DNA of 64,000 nucleotides from assembly GCF_052057775.1 (NCBI RefSeq), contig NZ_CP195121.1, positions 2,108,001 through 2,172,000 on the forward strand. Reading direction: 5' to 3'. Shown here in pieces: positions 19,162 to 27,839 of the stretch. The stretch is from Methanococcoides sp052057775 (GTDB taxonomy: Archaea > Halobacteriota > Methanosarcinia > Methanosarcinales > Methanosarcinaceae). The notes under the pieces were generated by a model. That model did no database searches. It had not been told where the DNA came from and saw nothing but the letters and a program-made list of their open reading frames with translations. A program made the position numbers and the translations under genes. Numbering within the stretch: the first letter of the stretch is position 1; each line of letters starts with the position of its first letter.

Positions 19162-19973
19162 TTATTAATCCCAAAGTTGAGAAGAAGATCCAAGATTATT
19201 TCCAAAATTATTTGTTGAATCATGGAAACAAGTGTAGTGTATACTCTCTATTGCATAGTTATTGTAGTGATGTAAAGGTTTCTGAATTGGAAATAAGGAA
19301 TGTATTCAACAATTCATTACAATCTGGGCATCTAAAAATAACAAACGAGAACAATTCGGAAAATGACGAATATTCAACATTTGTTGCCTTATCTTTTCCA
19401 TTTTCTTCAATTAATGAAAACAACGAAATTTCGATTGTAGTATCGAGTCCCATGCTGCAAACTTTGAGTTTTATTAATTTAAAAAAAAGAAATGAATTTA
19501 TAGATAGTAAAGATTGTTTTAGATTTATCTTCAAATCTGCAACAAAAGAATTGCGCATCTGTTCTCCGTTTATGCAAAAAAATGTAATCGACGCCTTCCC
19601 AGAAATTAAAACACTTTTTGCAAACTCATTAAATCGGGGTGTTCATATAACAATACTATCAAGAGAACTTTTTGGGAAAAGATCTAATGAACTAGAATGG
19701 GTTAAAGAAATCGCAAAACAGACTGGAAACTCTGATCTATTACAAATATTTGATTATCATTACGGAGATTTAGATACTAATAAAGTTTTTTCAAGCACAC
19801 ATGCTAAACTATTAATTGCAGATCATAATTTTGCCTACTTGGGTAGTGCAGAACTAAGACAAAATAGTCTTTCAGCAAACTTTGAAGTTGGATGCATGCT
19901 AAAAGGAAATAAGGTGCACGAAATTTGTGAAATTTTTGATTATATGGTTTCATATGGGGAGGCATGGGACTAA
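19158..19973 (+). CDS. drmC: DrmC-like phospholipase D-family protein
   Basis: The start is ATG 19158 in the ATGA overlap with drmB, giving 271 residues; a GTG at 19143 is in frame but lies inside drmB. The C-terminal half has a single HKD motif, STHAKLLIADHNFAYLGSAEL (H-x-K-x4-D), preceded by ELRICSPFMQKNVIDAF, as in PLD nucleases that dimerise to form one site. The N-terminal ~100 residues look like a winged-helix (LEIRNVFNNSLQSGHLKI). In DISARM, DrmC is the PLD protein and is dispensable in some assays. Confidence 0.8.
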   Translation: MIINPKVEKKIQDYFQNYLLNHGNKCSVYSLLHSYCSDVKVSELEIRNVFNNSLQSGHLKITNENNSENDEYSTFVALSFPFSSINENNEISIVVSSPMLQTLSFINLKKRNEFIDSKDCFRFIFKSATKELRICSPFMQKNVIDAFPEIKTLFANSLNRGVHITILSRELFGKRSNELEWVKEIAKQTGNSDLLQIFDYHYGDLDTNKVFSSTHAKLLIADHNFAYLGSAELRQNSLSANFEVGCMLKGNKVHEICEIFDYMVSYGEAWD

Positions 19974-22900
19974 TGGTCAAATATAGTTCAATAGAATACA
20001 TGATGGAAAAAGGTGGCCAAAAAACTATTCTCGATAAAAATAGAAATATTCAAAATTTATCTCCATTTTCAATTAGTATTCTTGGTTCTGTACAGAACAA
20101 AAAGGTTACTATTGTTTTTTCACAAGGACCACTTAACATATCCCCTATTATTTCATGCATGTTTGCGTTAGATACTGGTAACGATGTATTGATAGGAACT
20201 CCTGGTCAACCAAAAAAAGAATTTGATTCTGCATTTAAGAAAAATACACAAATTTTTCACTCTTTGTCTTATAGAAAAGCATTGAAAGGTGGTTCTGGAT
20301 TATTTCATTATTACGAAAATTTACTCTGGTGCAAAGGCAAAATAAACGAAGAAGATAATCAATTTGATTCTCTTGATGTTGAAACAAAACCAAAACATGG
20401 GGATAGTCATTTCAAAAAAAAGTTTGAAAAAACATATGTGAATTCACTGGAATCAGGTAAGTTCCAGAAATGGCCCAAAATTGTAACAATCCCAATAAAC
20501 ACTATAACTCCTTCGTCGATTATTGGCTCTAAAAAAATACCATACAAAAAAACAGGGTTGACATTAAATAAATTTGATCCAAAATTAATAATATTTGAGT
20601 CTATAAACGAAAGGAGGTACTCATTCGATTCTTTAAAAAAGCTAATTGAAAATGTCGAAAATAATGATGTAAAACTTGTACTTCATTTCTCATGGCCCTA
20701 CTTAAATGGAGTAAAATCATTCATTGAAGAAATCCAAGACAATAGAGATGTTAATATCTTTCATTTTGGGAAAAGATTTTGTATTGAAACCGGGCTTGAA
20801 AAATCTGTTCAGGACAATGATTTAAAGATCTTATCTTTAGAGAGCGATATGTGGGATGTTTATTATCCTAAGAATAAAAAAATTGAATACGAATTGATTT
20901 CTACTTGTGAAGATATAGGGCAGAGTGAAATCTCGGCTGACAACCTCTCTAAATGGGATTTTTCATATGATTATCTCGTTTATGCAATTAGAGATGGATT
21001 AGATGATGTTAAAATAAAATCATATGATGCATATCTACTAGCATTTCCTCCTATATTTAGCAATGTATTATCTCCTTCTGAAATCACACGTAGATTTAAA
21101 ATCCACGGTGTTACAAGGACATTACCTATTGCAGACACATTATCGACACAAAATAAATCACTTGAAAATCCAATAAGTAATTTTAGAGGTCTTTGTAATG
21201 ATTTCGATATGTTTCGAGATCTGACTCAGGAACTTAATGGTCTTCATACAAATTCTCGAACTACTAAGAAAACACAATTTCAAGCATATCTTTTAGAAAA
21301 AATTGCAAAATCAATAAAACAATACGGAGAATCAAATGATTCTTGCAATGAGATTATTGTTGTATGCAATATAGAACCTTATGTTTTCACAGAGTCTAAA
21401 TTTTATGAATCCGTATCTTATTTGATTAATACAATCGGAAAAATCACCAACGATATTAGATTTTATACAACAATATCGAATGGAAACACAGTGAATATTC
21501 ATGTTAATAGCAATGGATATTCGTTCAAGTATCCAATAATCATTTCTGGGGAATTAATTAAGAAAGAAATTCTAGATCTGAAGAATAAACTGCATGAACT
21601 TAATCCAACATTAAAATTACAAGTTGATTATGACAAACAGTATTTGGGGAAAATCTCGATTTTTGTTGATACATCCATTGATTATATGAAATTAAATAAT
21701 GAGAAAGACCGTTTATTTAAAAAATCATTTGAAAAGTTAGTTGTTTATGACAATTCCATAAATCTAAAAAATTCAAATATAATAGAAAAATCACTAAATG
21801 ACTTAAGTTGCCAAAGAAAATGTGATAGATCTGAAATCGATTTTGTAATGTACACCAAAAAAAATAATGAAATTGAAAATCAAGTTTCAAAAAAGATCGA
21901 GATCAAGTATAGGAAATTGGTTGATCTTCAGAATATGAACTTAAACGAAACAAAACTATGTGAGCTGATCATGCCTGGTTCGCTACCTTTCCATTCATTA
22001 TATGAGGATGAACTCCTCATTGCTCGTGGTTTTGATTCATTAATGCGCCCCTTTACTAATATTATTTTTATGACATATCCTGGAAAGGATTTTGCTAAAG
22101 CAAGAACACAAATTGATGTCTTTGACCAATTATTATCTGAAAAACATACGTCGGTTTCTTTAATCGATCTAAAATTTTCTATTGAGCACACAACAGACTA
22201 TCACGCTTATACATTTCCAGTATTACCTAATGAAGAAATTGAAGGAAAATCATTAGGTATTGAATCATCCCCTTCTGATTCTTCTGAAGAATTTATTAAA
22301 ACACAATTACTTTCTACAGAACAAATTCCAATAGAAAATGGTAAGATTGCAATAAAGTCTATTGAAAATATGCTGCAAGAGATTAAAAATAAAAATTTAT
22401 CAATGGATGAAGAAACATTAGGAAAAAATAGTAATGATCCTCGAAGAGAAAATAATGATTATATTTGTTTTAAAGTTCAATACAATAATGGAATAGTTGA
22501 AAATATTTCATTTCCTAGGGATAGCATAATTAGAAGACAAGTTGGGGATGGATATGACATTTGTTCAGTAAATGATATTGAAGTTTCTAATAGGATCTTG
22601 TACATTAAATCAGAAGAAAGAGAAAGTGTAGAAAATTATCTAATGAGAGTTCTATTTAAAAACAGTGAAAGAAGTGTAGATGAGATATTAGAACCAATAA
22701 TGTGTTTCAATATTTTTTATAATTCCTTAAAGTTGATGGATTTTAGAAAAAAGGATGATATAAACAAAATGAAGAACATATATTGGTTATCTGAATCTAA
22801 AAAGAAAAATTTATTTGATCTAATCTCTATGCTAAATGGATTAAGTGAATCAGTTGCTATGAAGCAAGCAATGATTGAAAATTCTGAGCTATATTCCATA

Positions 22901-23320
22901 TATGAAGAAAGTATTTGGTATAAATTGATTTCTTTGGAGGAATTAGTATCAATTTTTAATATAAGCAAGACTCCAATCACAAAAGCGAAGATGTATAAGA
23001 TTTCAGTTGTGATGGGATTAGATTATGTCCAAGAATCGTTTAATAGCTTGTGTAGAAAAAATGTAACCGATTCAAAACATTATTCGTTCCATAATCCTCA
23101 AAATCTACTTGCAATTGGAAAATTAATGGGACATGAAAAGATAATTGAAAACTATATTGAACTTAACACATATGGACAAAATATTCGCACATTTTTACAG
23201 CAAGTCGGTTACTCAATCAAAAGAGTTGCAAGCGGAAGAGATGTATTTGTAAATGATATTGATCTCGCAATCAAAGATAAAATGCAACAATGTCTCGTCC
23301 TTAAAAAAATTAGTGAATGA
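19973..23320 (+). CDS. Large protein of unknown function in the Drm-like operon (DrmE candidate)
   Basis: The start is ATG 19973, forming a TAATG overlap with drmC; GGGGAGG at 19956-19962 is 10 nt upstream. An in-frame ATG at 19964 is too close to that site. The 1,115-residue product has no Walker A, nuclease or methyltransferase motif that I can see. It has alternating alpha/beta character, with hydrophobic strands such as PKLIIFESI, VKLVLHFSWPYL, EIIVVCNIEPYVF and NIIFMTYPGKDF, and a helical C-terminus (residues ~950-1110). Class 2 DISARM also has a large protein of unknown function, DrmE, so homology is possible but not established here. Tight overlap indicates it is an obligate part of the operon. 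Confidence 0.7.
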   Translation: MVKYSSIEYMMEKGGQKTILDKNRNIQNLSPFSISILGSVQNKKVTIVFSQGPLNISPIISCMFALDTGNDVLIGTPGQPKKEFDSAFKKNTQIFHSLSYRKALKGGSGLFHYYENLLWCKGKINEEDNQFDSLDVETKPKHGDSHFKKKFEKTYVNSLESGKFQKWPKIVTIPINTITPSSIIGSKKIPYKKTGLTLNKFDPKLIIFESINERRYSFDSLKKLIENVENNDVKLVLHFSWPYLNGVKSFIEEIQDNRDVNIFHFGKRFCIETGLEKSVQDNDLKILSLESDMWDVYYPKNKKIEYELISTCEDIGQSEISADNLSKWDFSYDYLVYAIRDGLDDVKIKSYDAYLLAFPPIFSNVLSPSEITRRFKIHGVTRTLPIADTLSTQNKSLENPISNFRGLCNDFDMFRDLTQELNGLHTNSRTTKKTQFQAYLLEKIAKSIKQYGESNDSCNEIIVVCNIEPYVFTESKFYESVSYLINTIGKITNDIRFYTTISNGNTVNIHVNSNGYSFKYPIIISGELIKKEILDLKNKLHELNPTLKLQVDYDKQYLGKISIFVDTSIDYMKLNNEKDRLFKKSFEKLVVYDNSINLKNSNIIEKSLNDLSCQRKCDRSEIDFVMYTKKNNEIENQVSKKIEIKYRKLVDLQNMNLNETKLCELIMPGSLPFHSLYEDELLIARGFDSLMRPFTNIIFMTYPGKDFAKARTQIDVFDQLLSEKHTSVSLIDLKFSIEHTTDYHAYTFPVLPNEEIEGKSLGIESSPSDSSEEFIKTQLLSTEQIPIENGKIAIKSIENMLQEIKNKNLSMDEETLGKNSNDPRRENNDYICFKVQYNNGIVENISFPRDSIIRRQVGDGYDICSVNDIEVSNRILYIKSEERESVENYLMRVLFKNSERSVDEILEPIMCFNIFYNSLKLMDFRKKDDINKMKNIYWLSESKKKNLFDLISMLNGLSESVAMKQAMIENSELYSIYEESIWYKLISLEELVSIFNISKTPITKAKMYKISVVMGLDYVQESFNSLCRKNVTDSKHYSFHNPQNLLAIGKLMGHEKIIENYIELNTYGQNIRTFLQQVGYSIKRVASGRDVFVNDIDLAIKDKMQQCLVLKKISE

Positions 23321-23335
23321 TCTTTGGTGTGTGCT

Positions 23336-24643
23336 ATGAAAAATGTATTGTTGGTTGAACCAAAATTTCCTACAAGAACCAAAAGTAGGAATCATAAAAA
23401 CTTCTTACCAATAGGTCTACTAAAGCTTGCTTCATACTATGCAAAAGAAGAAGATAATGTAATCCAATTAGTTAGAGGAAAAACCCTCCCTACAGAGTTT
23501 GAAGTGCCCTCTCTTATCGAAGTTACAAGTCTTTTTACTTATTGGTCTGAATATGTTTGGGAAACGGTTGAATTTTATCGAGATCAATTCCCAGATCCCA
23601 AAAAGACTGTAATTCGTGTTGGCGGAATCTATGCAAGTTTACATTTCGAGAAAGAGGATTTCAAGGAAAAATGTGCCAAATATAATGTAACTCCTACTAA
23701 AGGTGTTATCGCCGAAGCTGAAAATTGTGTTCCAAATTACGACCTTGTTATGACCGATGATAATCCTATAGATTATCAAATTGTCCATACTTCAAGAGGT
23801 TGTGCAAGAAAATGCTCATTTTGTGGAACATGGATTATTGAGCCTGAATTTAAAAGTAGAAAAAAAATTTATCCACTAATAAAAGACGGAATCGAAAAAG
23901 GTCTTCGTAATTTGGTATTCTATGATAATAATCTATTCTATAATCCACACATGGAAAACATCTTGAAAGAATTAGCTGAATTAAAAAGTCAAAAGGACAT
24001 TGGCTGGTGTGAGTCACAAAGTGGATTTGATGGTAGAATTTTATTAAAAAGACAAAACTTAGCGCCATTATTAAAAAAAGCAGGTTTTAGGAATCCTCGC
24101 ATTGCTTGGGATTGGGGTTACAGTCAATGGCCTGAAATTAAGAAACAGCTTGATGTTTTAGTCAAGGCGGGCTACAACCAGAATTCCATAACTATTTTCA
24201 TGATCTATAATTGGGACTTAGATTTCACAGAAATGGAAAAGAAACGTATTAAGTGTTTGGAATGGGGAGTACAGATTTCGGATTGCAGGTACAGACCATT
24301 AAGCCAGTTACATGATTACTATAAACCTCTCAAAGATCAAAACGATGGAGAATCTTATCACATCAATCCAAATTGGACTGATGCTGAGGTTAAGCAATTT
24401 AGAAAGAATGTTCGTAGACAGAATATTTGTATTCGACAAAATTTTGAATTCCACAGTAAATTGTTAGAACATAAAAGATATTCCAAAGAGGAGTATTATG
24501 TGTTGCAAAAAATGCCTCTTAGTGAAAGAAAAAGATATTTGCCAGATTTATGGTTACCTGACCAAATAAATCCTCCAGAAAATAGAGATAAATGGTCTGT
24601 AGAGCTGGTTACTAAGCCAGATATTCCATTTCCTGATGACTAG
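23336..24643 (+). CDS. Radical SAM protein, possibly with cobalamin-binding-like N-terminus
   Basis: The start is taken as ATG 23336 (MKNVLLVEPKFPTRTKS), 15 nt after the previous stop; TTG 23324 is in frame. About 435 residues. The N-terminus resembles the B12-binding-like fold of B12-radical SAM enzymes (FLPIGLLKLASYYAKEE; VIRVGGIYASLHFE) but lacks the base-off D-x-H-x-x-G histidine. The [4Fe-4S] motif is SRGCARKCSFCGTW (C-x3-C-x2-C, residues ~152-165). The C-terminal third is rich in aromatic and charged residues. The substrate is unknown. Same-strand location directly after the Drm-like genes suggests cotranscription; involvement in defence, for instance nucleotide or DNA modification, is inference. 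Confidence 0.75.
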   Translation: MKNVLLVEPKFPTRTKSRNHKNFLPIGLLKLASYYAKEEDNVIQLVRGKTLPTEFEVPSLIEVTSLFTYWSEYVWETVEFYRDQFPDPKKTVIRVGGIYASLHFEKEDFKEKCAKYNVTPTKGVIAEAENCVPNYDLVMTDDNPIDYQIVHTSRGCARKCSFCGTWIIEPEFKSRKKIYPLIKDGIEKGLRNLVFYDNNLFYNPHMENILKELAELKSQKDIGWCESQSGFDGRILLKRQNLAPLLKKAGFRNPRIAWDWGYSQWPEIKKQLDVLVKAGYNQNSITIFMIYNWDLDFTEMEKKRIKCLEWGVQISDCRYRPLSQLHDYYKPLKDQNDGESYHINPNWTDAEVKQFRKNVRRQNICIRQNFEFHSKLLEHKRYSKEEYYVLQKMPLSERKRYLPDLWLPDQINPPENRDKWSVELVTKPDIPFPDD

Positions 24644-25069
24644 TCTCAATGTGGAAATTTGATATGCAACAACACAAATTGCTCTGAAGAAATCAAAACA
24701 AATTGATATTTTTTAATAAGGTTTGATTGGCCCTTTATACTTATTTAAATGCTTCTATTTAGATTTATATAGATTAATGCCTATGAAATATATAATAGTT
24801 AGTTTAAAGCTAATAAATATTATTGATAAGTGAATATAGATTAATCTAAAGATAATATCTTTTATCGAACTATTTACTTCCGATTTAGAAAAATACTGAA
24901 GATTAATCGAGACTTATACGAGGTCGGTATTCTTAAAAAAGAATAGACTAAAAATAGTCTATTTAGCGTTCTAGACTAAGATAATAGACTATAATCTGGG
25001 ATATAGACTAATATAAAATATTTTCTTTAAGATCTTTAAATTTAGATCTAAACTAGGAATTTTTATAGT
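24644..25069. other. AT-rich gene-free stretch
   Basis: No credible ORF. Very AT-rich, with stop codons in all frames. The hexamer AGACTA recurs at 24945, 24973, 24986 and 25005, and ATAGACTAAAAATAGTCTAT near 24943-24962 is a near-perfect inverted repeat. It leads into the ordered 21-bp repeat tract at 25070 and may be a degenerate extension of it. Confidence 0.5.
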
Positions 25070-25315
25070 ATGACTAAAAACGATATAGATATATCTCTAA
25101 GCGATATAAATATGTCTTTAAGAGATAGGTAGATATCGATAAACGTTAAGAATTTTACTAAAACCGTTAAGGATCTAACTAAATACGTTATAGATATGCC
25201 TCTAAACGGCATAAATCTATACTTAAAAGGTATAAATATCTACTTAAAAGGTATACTCGATAGTTATAATTTTTTTAGAAGATACGTAGCTAGAAGTATT
25301 TTCCATACTTTCTAG
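25070..25315 (+). repeat. 21-bp tandem repeat tract with open heptad-repeat frame and in-frame TAG
   Basis: From ATG 25070 nine consecutive 21-bp units can be laid out without gaps to 25258, with a consensus near ATATCTNTAAACGNTATAAAT. Translated, each unit is a 7-residue repeat: MTKNDID, ISLSDIN, MSLRDR-stop, ISINVKN, FTKTVKD, LTKYVID, MPLNGIN, LYLKGIN, IYLKGIL. The frame continues to TAG 25313-25315 with one internal TAG at 25130-25132. Methanosarcinaceae can decode TAG as pyrrolysine, so read-through is conceivable. Alternatively the tract works as DNA: 21 bp is two helical turns and phased A/T tracts would bend it. Confidence 0.6.
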
Positions 25316-25333
25316 CACGTATCCTGCTTAAAA

Positions 25334-25563
25334 TCAGTCTTTTACATTGTTCCAGTACAGATACTGCACCAATTTCCTAGTAGCTTTAGTATCCATTCTG
25401 AATTTAGATCTGTTCTTACGTATCTTTCGTTTGATTTTTGCCAAAGTACCTCTGTTAACACCCAACTTTTCAGCAGTTTTCTGGGGGAATTCCAGTAACT
25501 GATCGAAGATGTTCTCTCTTTCAGCATCACTAAGGAATATTTGAGGTTGTCTACATCCAAATC
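25334..25563 (-). pseudogene. Casposon PolB C-terminal fossil inside casposon 2
   Basis: The frame reading PQIFLSDAERENIFDQLLEF, QKTAEKLGVNRGTLAKIKRK and ending YWNNVKD at TGA 25334-25336 aligns with the extreme C-terminus of the casposon 3 polymerase (AQVFVDIEEKK..ILEMSQ, KEAERCGVGRSTFQAIKQRI). This is a helix-turn-helix-like tail. Nothing upstream matches the polymerase core. It is more diverged than the casposon 1 fragment, so it came from a different polB lineage. Confidence 0.65.
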
Positions 25564-25574
25564 CTGCTCAGCAA

Positions 25575-25820
25575 TGTTCTTGGCTCACTTGCCAACACTC
25601 CAACCTCTCCCTAACATGTGCATTCAATGTAAAAGGTTTATCAGCCTTTGCATTCTGCTTTATATAGTGTAAAGTACCCTTAGAATCCCATCTTCTTCCA
25701 TTCGGTATAAGACATGTCAATGAACTTCTTTTTAATCTCATCCGTGTCCTGCCTCTCTTCCATCCTTTTCATGAGAATAACTGTTAACAGGTGATATGAT
25801 AATCCCCAATAACTCACCTG
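25575..25820 (-). pseudogene. Casposase Cas1 C-terminal fossil inside casposon 2
   Basis: Minus-strand translation gives SYWGLSYHLL, KKKFIDMSYTEWKKMGF, then after a 2-bp deletion KGTLHYIKQNAKADKPFTLN and HVRERLE. These are the C-terminal ~90 residues of casposase as seen in both intact copies in this window. The deletion converts GFSKG to GF-stop. It lies between the polB fossil and a hypothetical gene, ~600 bp from the intact cas1 of the same element. Confidence 0.75.
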
Positions 25821-26026
25821 CTATGCACATGACATTTTTATTCTTCACCGAATGTTTGGCAACTTTATACAGCTTGAATTTACAAGCCTGTAAAAGAAAT
25901 CAACTATTTTCCAGGCGCATAATCAGAACTACAGACAAATTCAAGTAAAAGAAAATAAGCCCCTGAGCTAAAAAGCTATGGTAGAAAGTCTGATAACGCT
26001 CTACCAAATCTCATTAATGTTACAGT

Positions 26027-26305
26027 TCATACATAATGATAGGAATAACCGGTAAGTTCGTCTCGAGATCCATCTTTGTATATATGCTTTTTTGAATCCT
26101 TAATTCGTAATTTTCCAGGATATCTATTCTGTCCTTTCTTTGACATTGCTACAACATCAGTATTTGGATTACGTTCTGTTTTTACTCTTTCAGCAGGAGT
26201 AAATAATGTTCCCTGTAAGGTTCCTAAGAAAATGAGTACATCCGGTGTTTCATTCTGATATAAATAATAAATTAGTTTTGATCTATCTTCTTCTGTTTGG
26301 GTCAT
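26027..26305 (-). CDS. Hypothetical protein, casposon 2
   Basis: A 92-residue ORF beginning MTQTEEDRSKLIYYLYQNET; AGGAG-like sequence (CTCCT at 26313-26317 on the plus strand) precedes the start. The product is soluble and basic in its second half (KKGQNRYPGKLRIKDSKKHI). Family not recognised. It lies 101 bp downstream of the intact cas1 on the same strand and may be expressed from the same transcript. Confidence 0.45.
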   Translation of the reverse strand: MTQTEEDRSKLIYYLYQNETPDVLIFLGTLQGTLFTPAERVKTERNPNTDVVAMSKKGQNRYPGKLRIKDSKKHIYKDGSRDELTGYSYHYV

Positions 26306-26406
26306 GCCACTATCTCCTAAAAGAGGATTAATAATTTTGTATAACTAATATGTTACCCCTTATGAAATTAATCTTTGGTGGAGATTCTGACTCTGTAGAG
26401 AACCCA

Positions 26407-27621
26407 TTAACGTAAACGATTAGCATCCGCCCATCCTTCTAACCTCTCCCTCACATGAGCATTAAGAGTAAACGGTTTATCACTCTTAGCATTCTGTTTC
26501 ATGTAGTGCAACGTACCTTTAGAGAAACCCATTTTCTTCCAATCAGTATAGGACATGTCAACAATCTTCTGCCTCAACAAATCAGTATCATCCCTTTTCC
26601 CAACATAAACAGGCTTGTTAAACTCAACTGCCTTCCTTTTCACAACAAGATGATGGCTTAATTCCCTTGCTTTGAGTAACAGTACAGATCCCCAGGAACT
26701 ATTCTTCTTCCTGTACTCCACCTTTCTGTTTATTACAGAATTAAATTCTTCAGTAACCTTCCTTGCTCCAGTTGGTCTAAGCCTCAACGAAAAGCTCTCA
26801 GTCCTGACAAAGTCCTTGTTATCCATAGCTCCTTTTTCAATCAGGCTCATTACAGCAAGATCCACAATAAACCTGAAAGGCTCTTGCAGATCATAAGCAA
26901 GACTGTACTTGCTCTGGTTCATCTCATGCAAAAAACCAACATGAGCATCAAGACCAACTGAATTGATAGCTCTCAGACATTCAGATTCAAGCAAAGCATA
27001 CCCATAATTCAACATCACATTGACCTTATCACCAGCTCCGGTTGCTCTTCTGTATTGATTTATTCTCGATCTAAAATCGTATTCCTCAGGAATAGCTTTG
27101 GCATACTCATTCCAGTACTTCCAAGCAACTCCACCTTCAACACCAAGTATTTCCCTTATGGATTTGGCTTTCTCAAGTCTGGCTTTATCATCAGTGAAAT
27201 CATACTCAATCTCAGGATACCTTTGTTTCAAATAATCAAGAACAGCTTCCGATTTTGAGAACTTAGCCTCAATGAACTTCTTGGCAAACTCAATCCTCAT
27301 ATTCTTATCTTCATAAGCATGATACTGAGCAAACTTTGTCTTTACGTTTGTACTCTCAGGAAGAAGCATTGTTGTCAGCAGTTTTCCATCCCAATTGAGA
27401 ATTGTGATCTGGACGTTGTGCTTGATTAACCATCTGATAGCCTCAAAGCTCAGTGACCCACTACGACCATATACAACAATACTGTCAATATCAATCCTTT
27501 TTGGATAGAAAACATACTTTTGTGGTTCTTCAGTGGTTGAAAATCTTCCATCTTTGATATGGAGTTTAGCAGCATCAACCCGCATGTTGATTCCATGACC
27601 GTTTAGAAGTAGCATTTTCAT
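26407..27621 (-). CDS. cas1: Casposase (Cas1-family integrase) of casposon 2
   Basis: A 404-residue Cas1 homologue. It opens MKMLLLNGHGINM, with IVVYGRSGSLSFEAIRWL in the N-terminal beta domain. The catalytic triad of the helical domain is visible: glutamate in YALLESECLRAINSVG, histidine in VGFLHEMNQ, and glutamate in YDLQEPFRFIVD. The C-terminal ~60 residues (DMSYTEWKKMGFSKGTLHYM, FTLNAHVRERLE) are the helix-turn-helix tail typical of casposases and absent from CRISPR Cas1. There is no cas2 or CRISPR array nearby. The coding end is intact, so it may still mobilise casposon 2. It is very close to the casposon 3 copy throughout. Confidence 0.93.
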   Translation of the reverse strand: MKMLLLNGHGINMRVDAAKLHIKDGRFSTTEEPQKYVFYPKRIDIDSIVVYGRSGSLSFEAIRWLIKHNVQITILNWDGKLLTTMLLPESTNVKTKFAQYHAYEDKNMRIEFAKKFIEAKFSKSEAVLDYLKQRYPEIEYDFTDDKARLEKAKSIREILGVEGGVAWKYWNEYAKAIPEEYDFRSRINQYRRATGAGDKVNVMLNYGYALLESECLRAINSVGLDAHVGFLHEMNQSKYSLAYDLQEPFRFIVDLAVMSLIEKGAMDNKDFVRTESFSLRLRPTGARKVTEEFNSVINRKVEYRKKNSSWGSVLLLKARELSHHLVVKRKAVEFNKPVYVGKRDDTDLLRQKIVDMSYTDWKKMGFSKGTLHYMKQNAKSDKPFTLNAHVRERLEGWADANRLR

Positions 27622-27839
27622 TGTAGATTACCTTCCATTAGTCCAAATGATCAGCTAAGCTAATGCATCAACTTTTGATACCATTTTTTTTTGAATCTTA
27701 CAGATAATAGCTGAACAATTTGATAGAAATGTACATATATGAAATGTACTTTTTAGTTTATATAATTTTTGTATGAAATGTGCTTATTGATCGCGTTTTT
27801 ACGAAATAAAAAAAAGAACATTTCACGAGTTACGACTTA

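Noticed and set aside
19973..23320. Assigning the large protein firmly as DrmE or as a BREX PglZ protein
   Set aside because: I cannot see diagnostic motifs of either; only operon position suggests DrmE, so it is left as a candidate.
25070..25258. CRISPR array from the regular 21-bp repeats near cas1
   Set aside because: There are no spacers: the repeats are contiguous and degenerate, there is no cas2, and the neighbouring Cas1 is of casposase type with an HTH tail.
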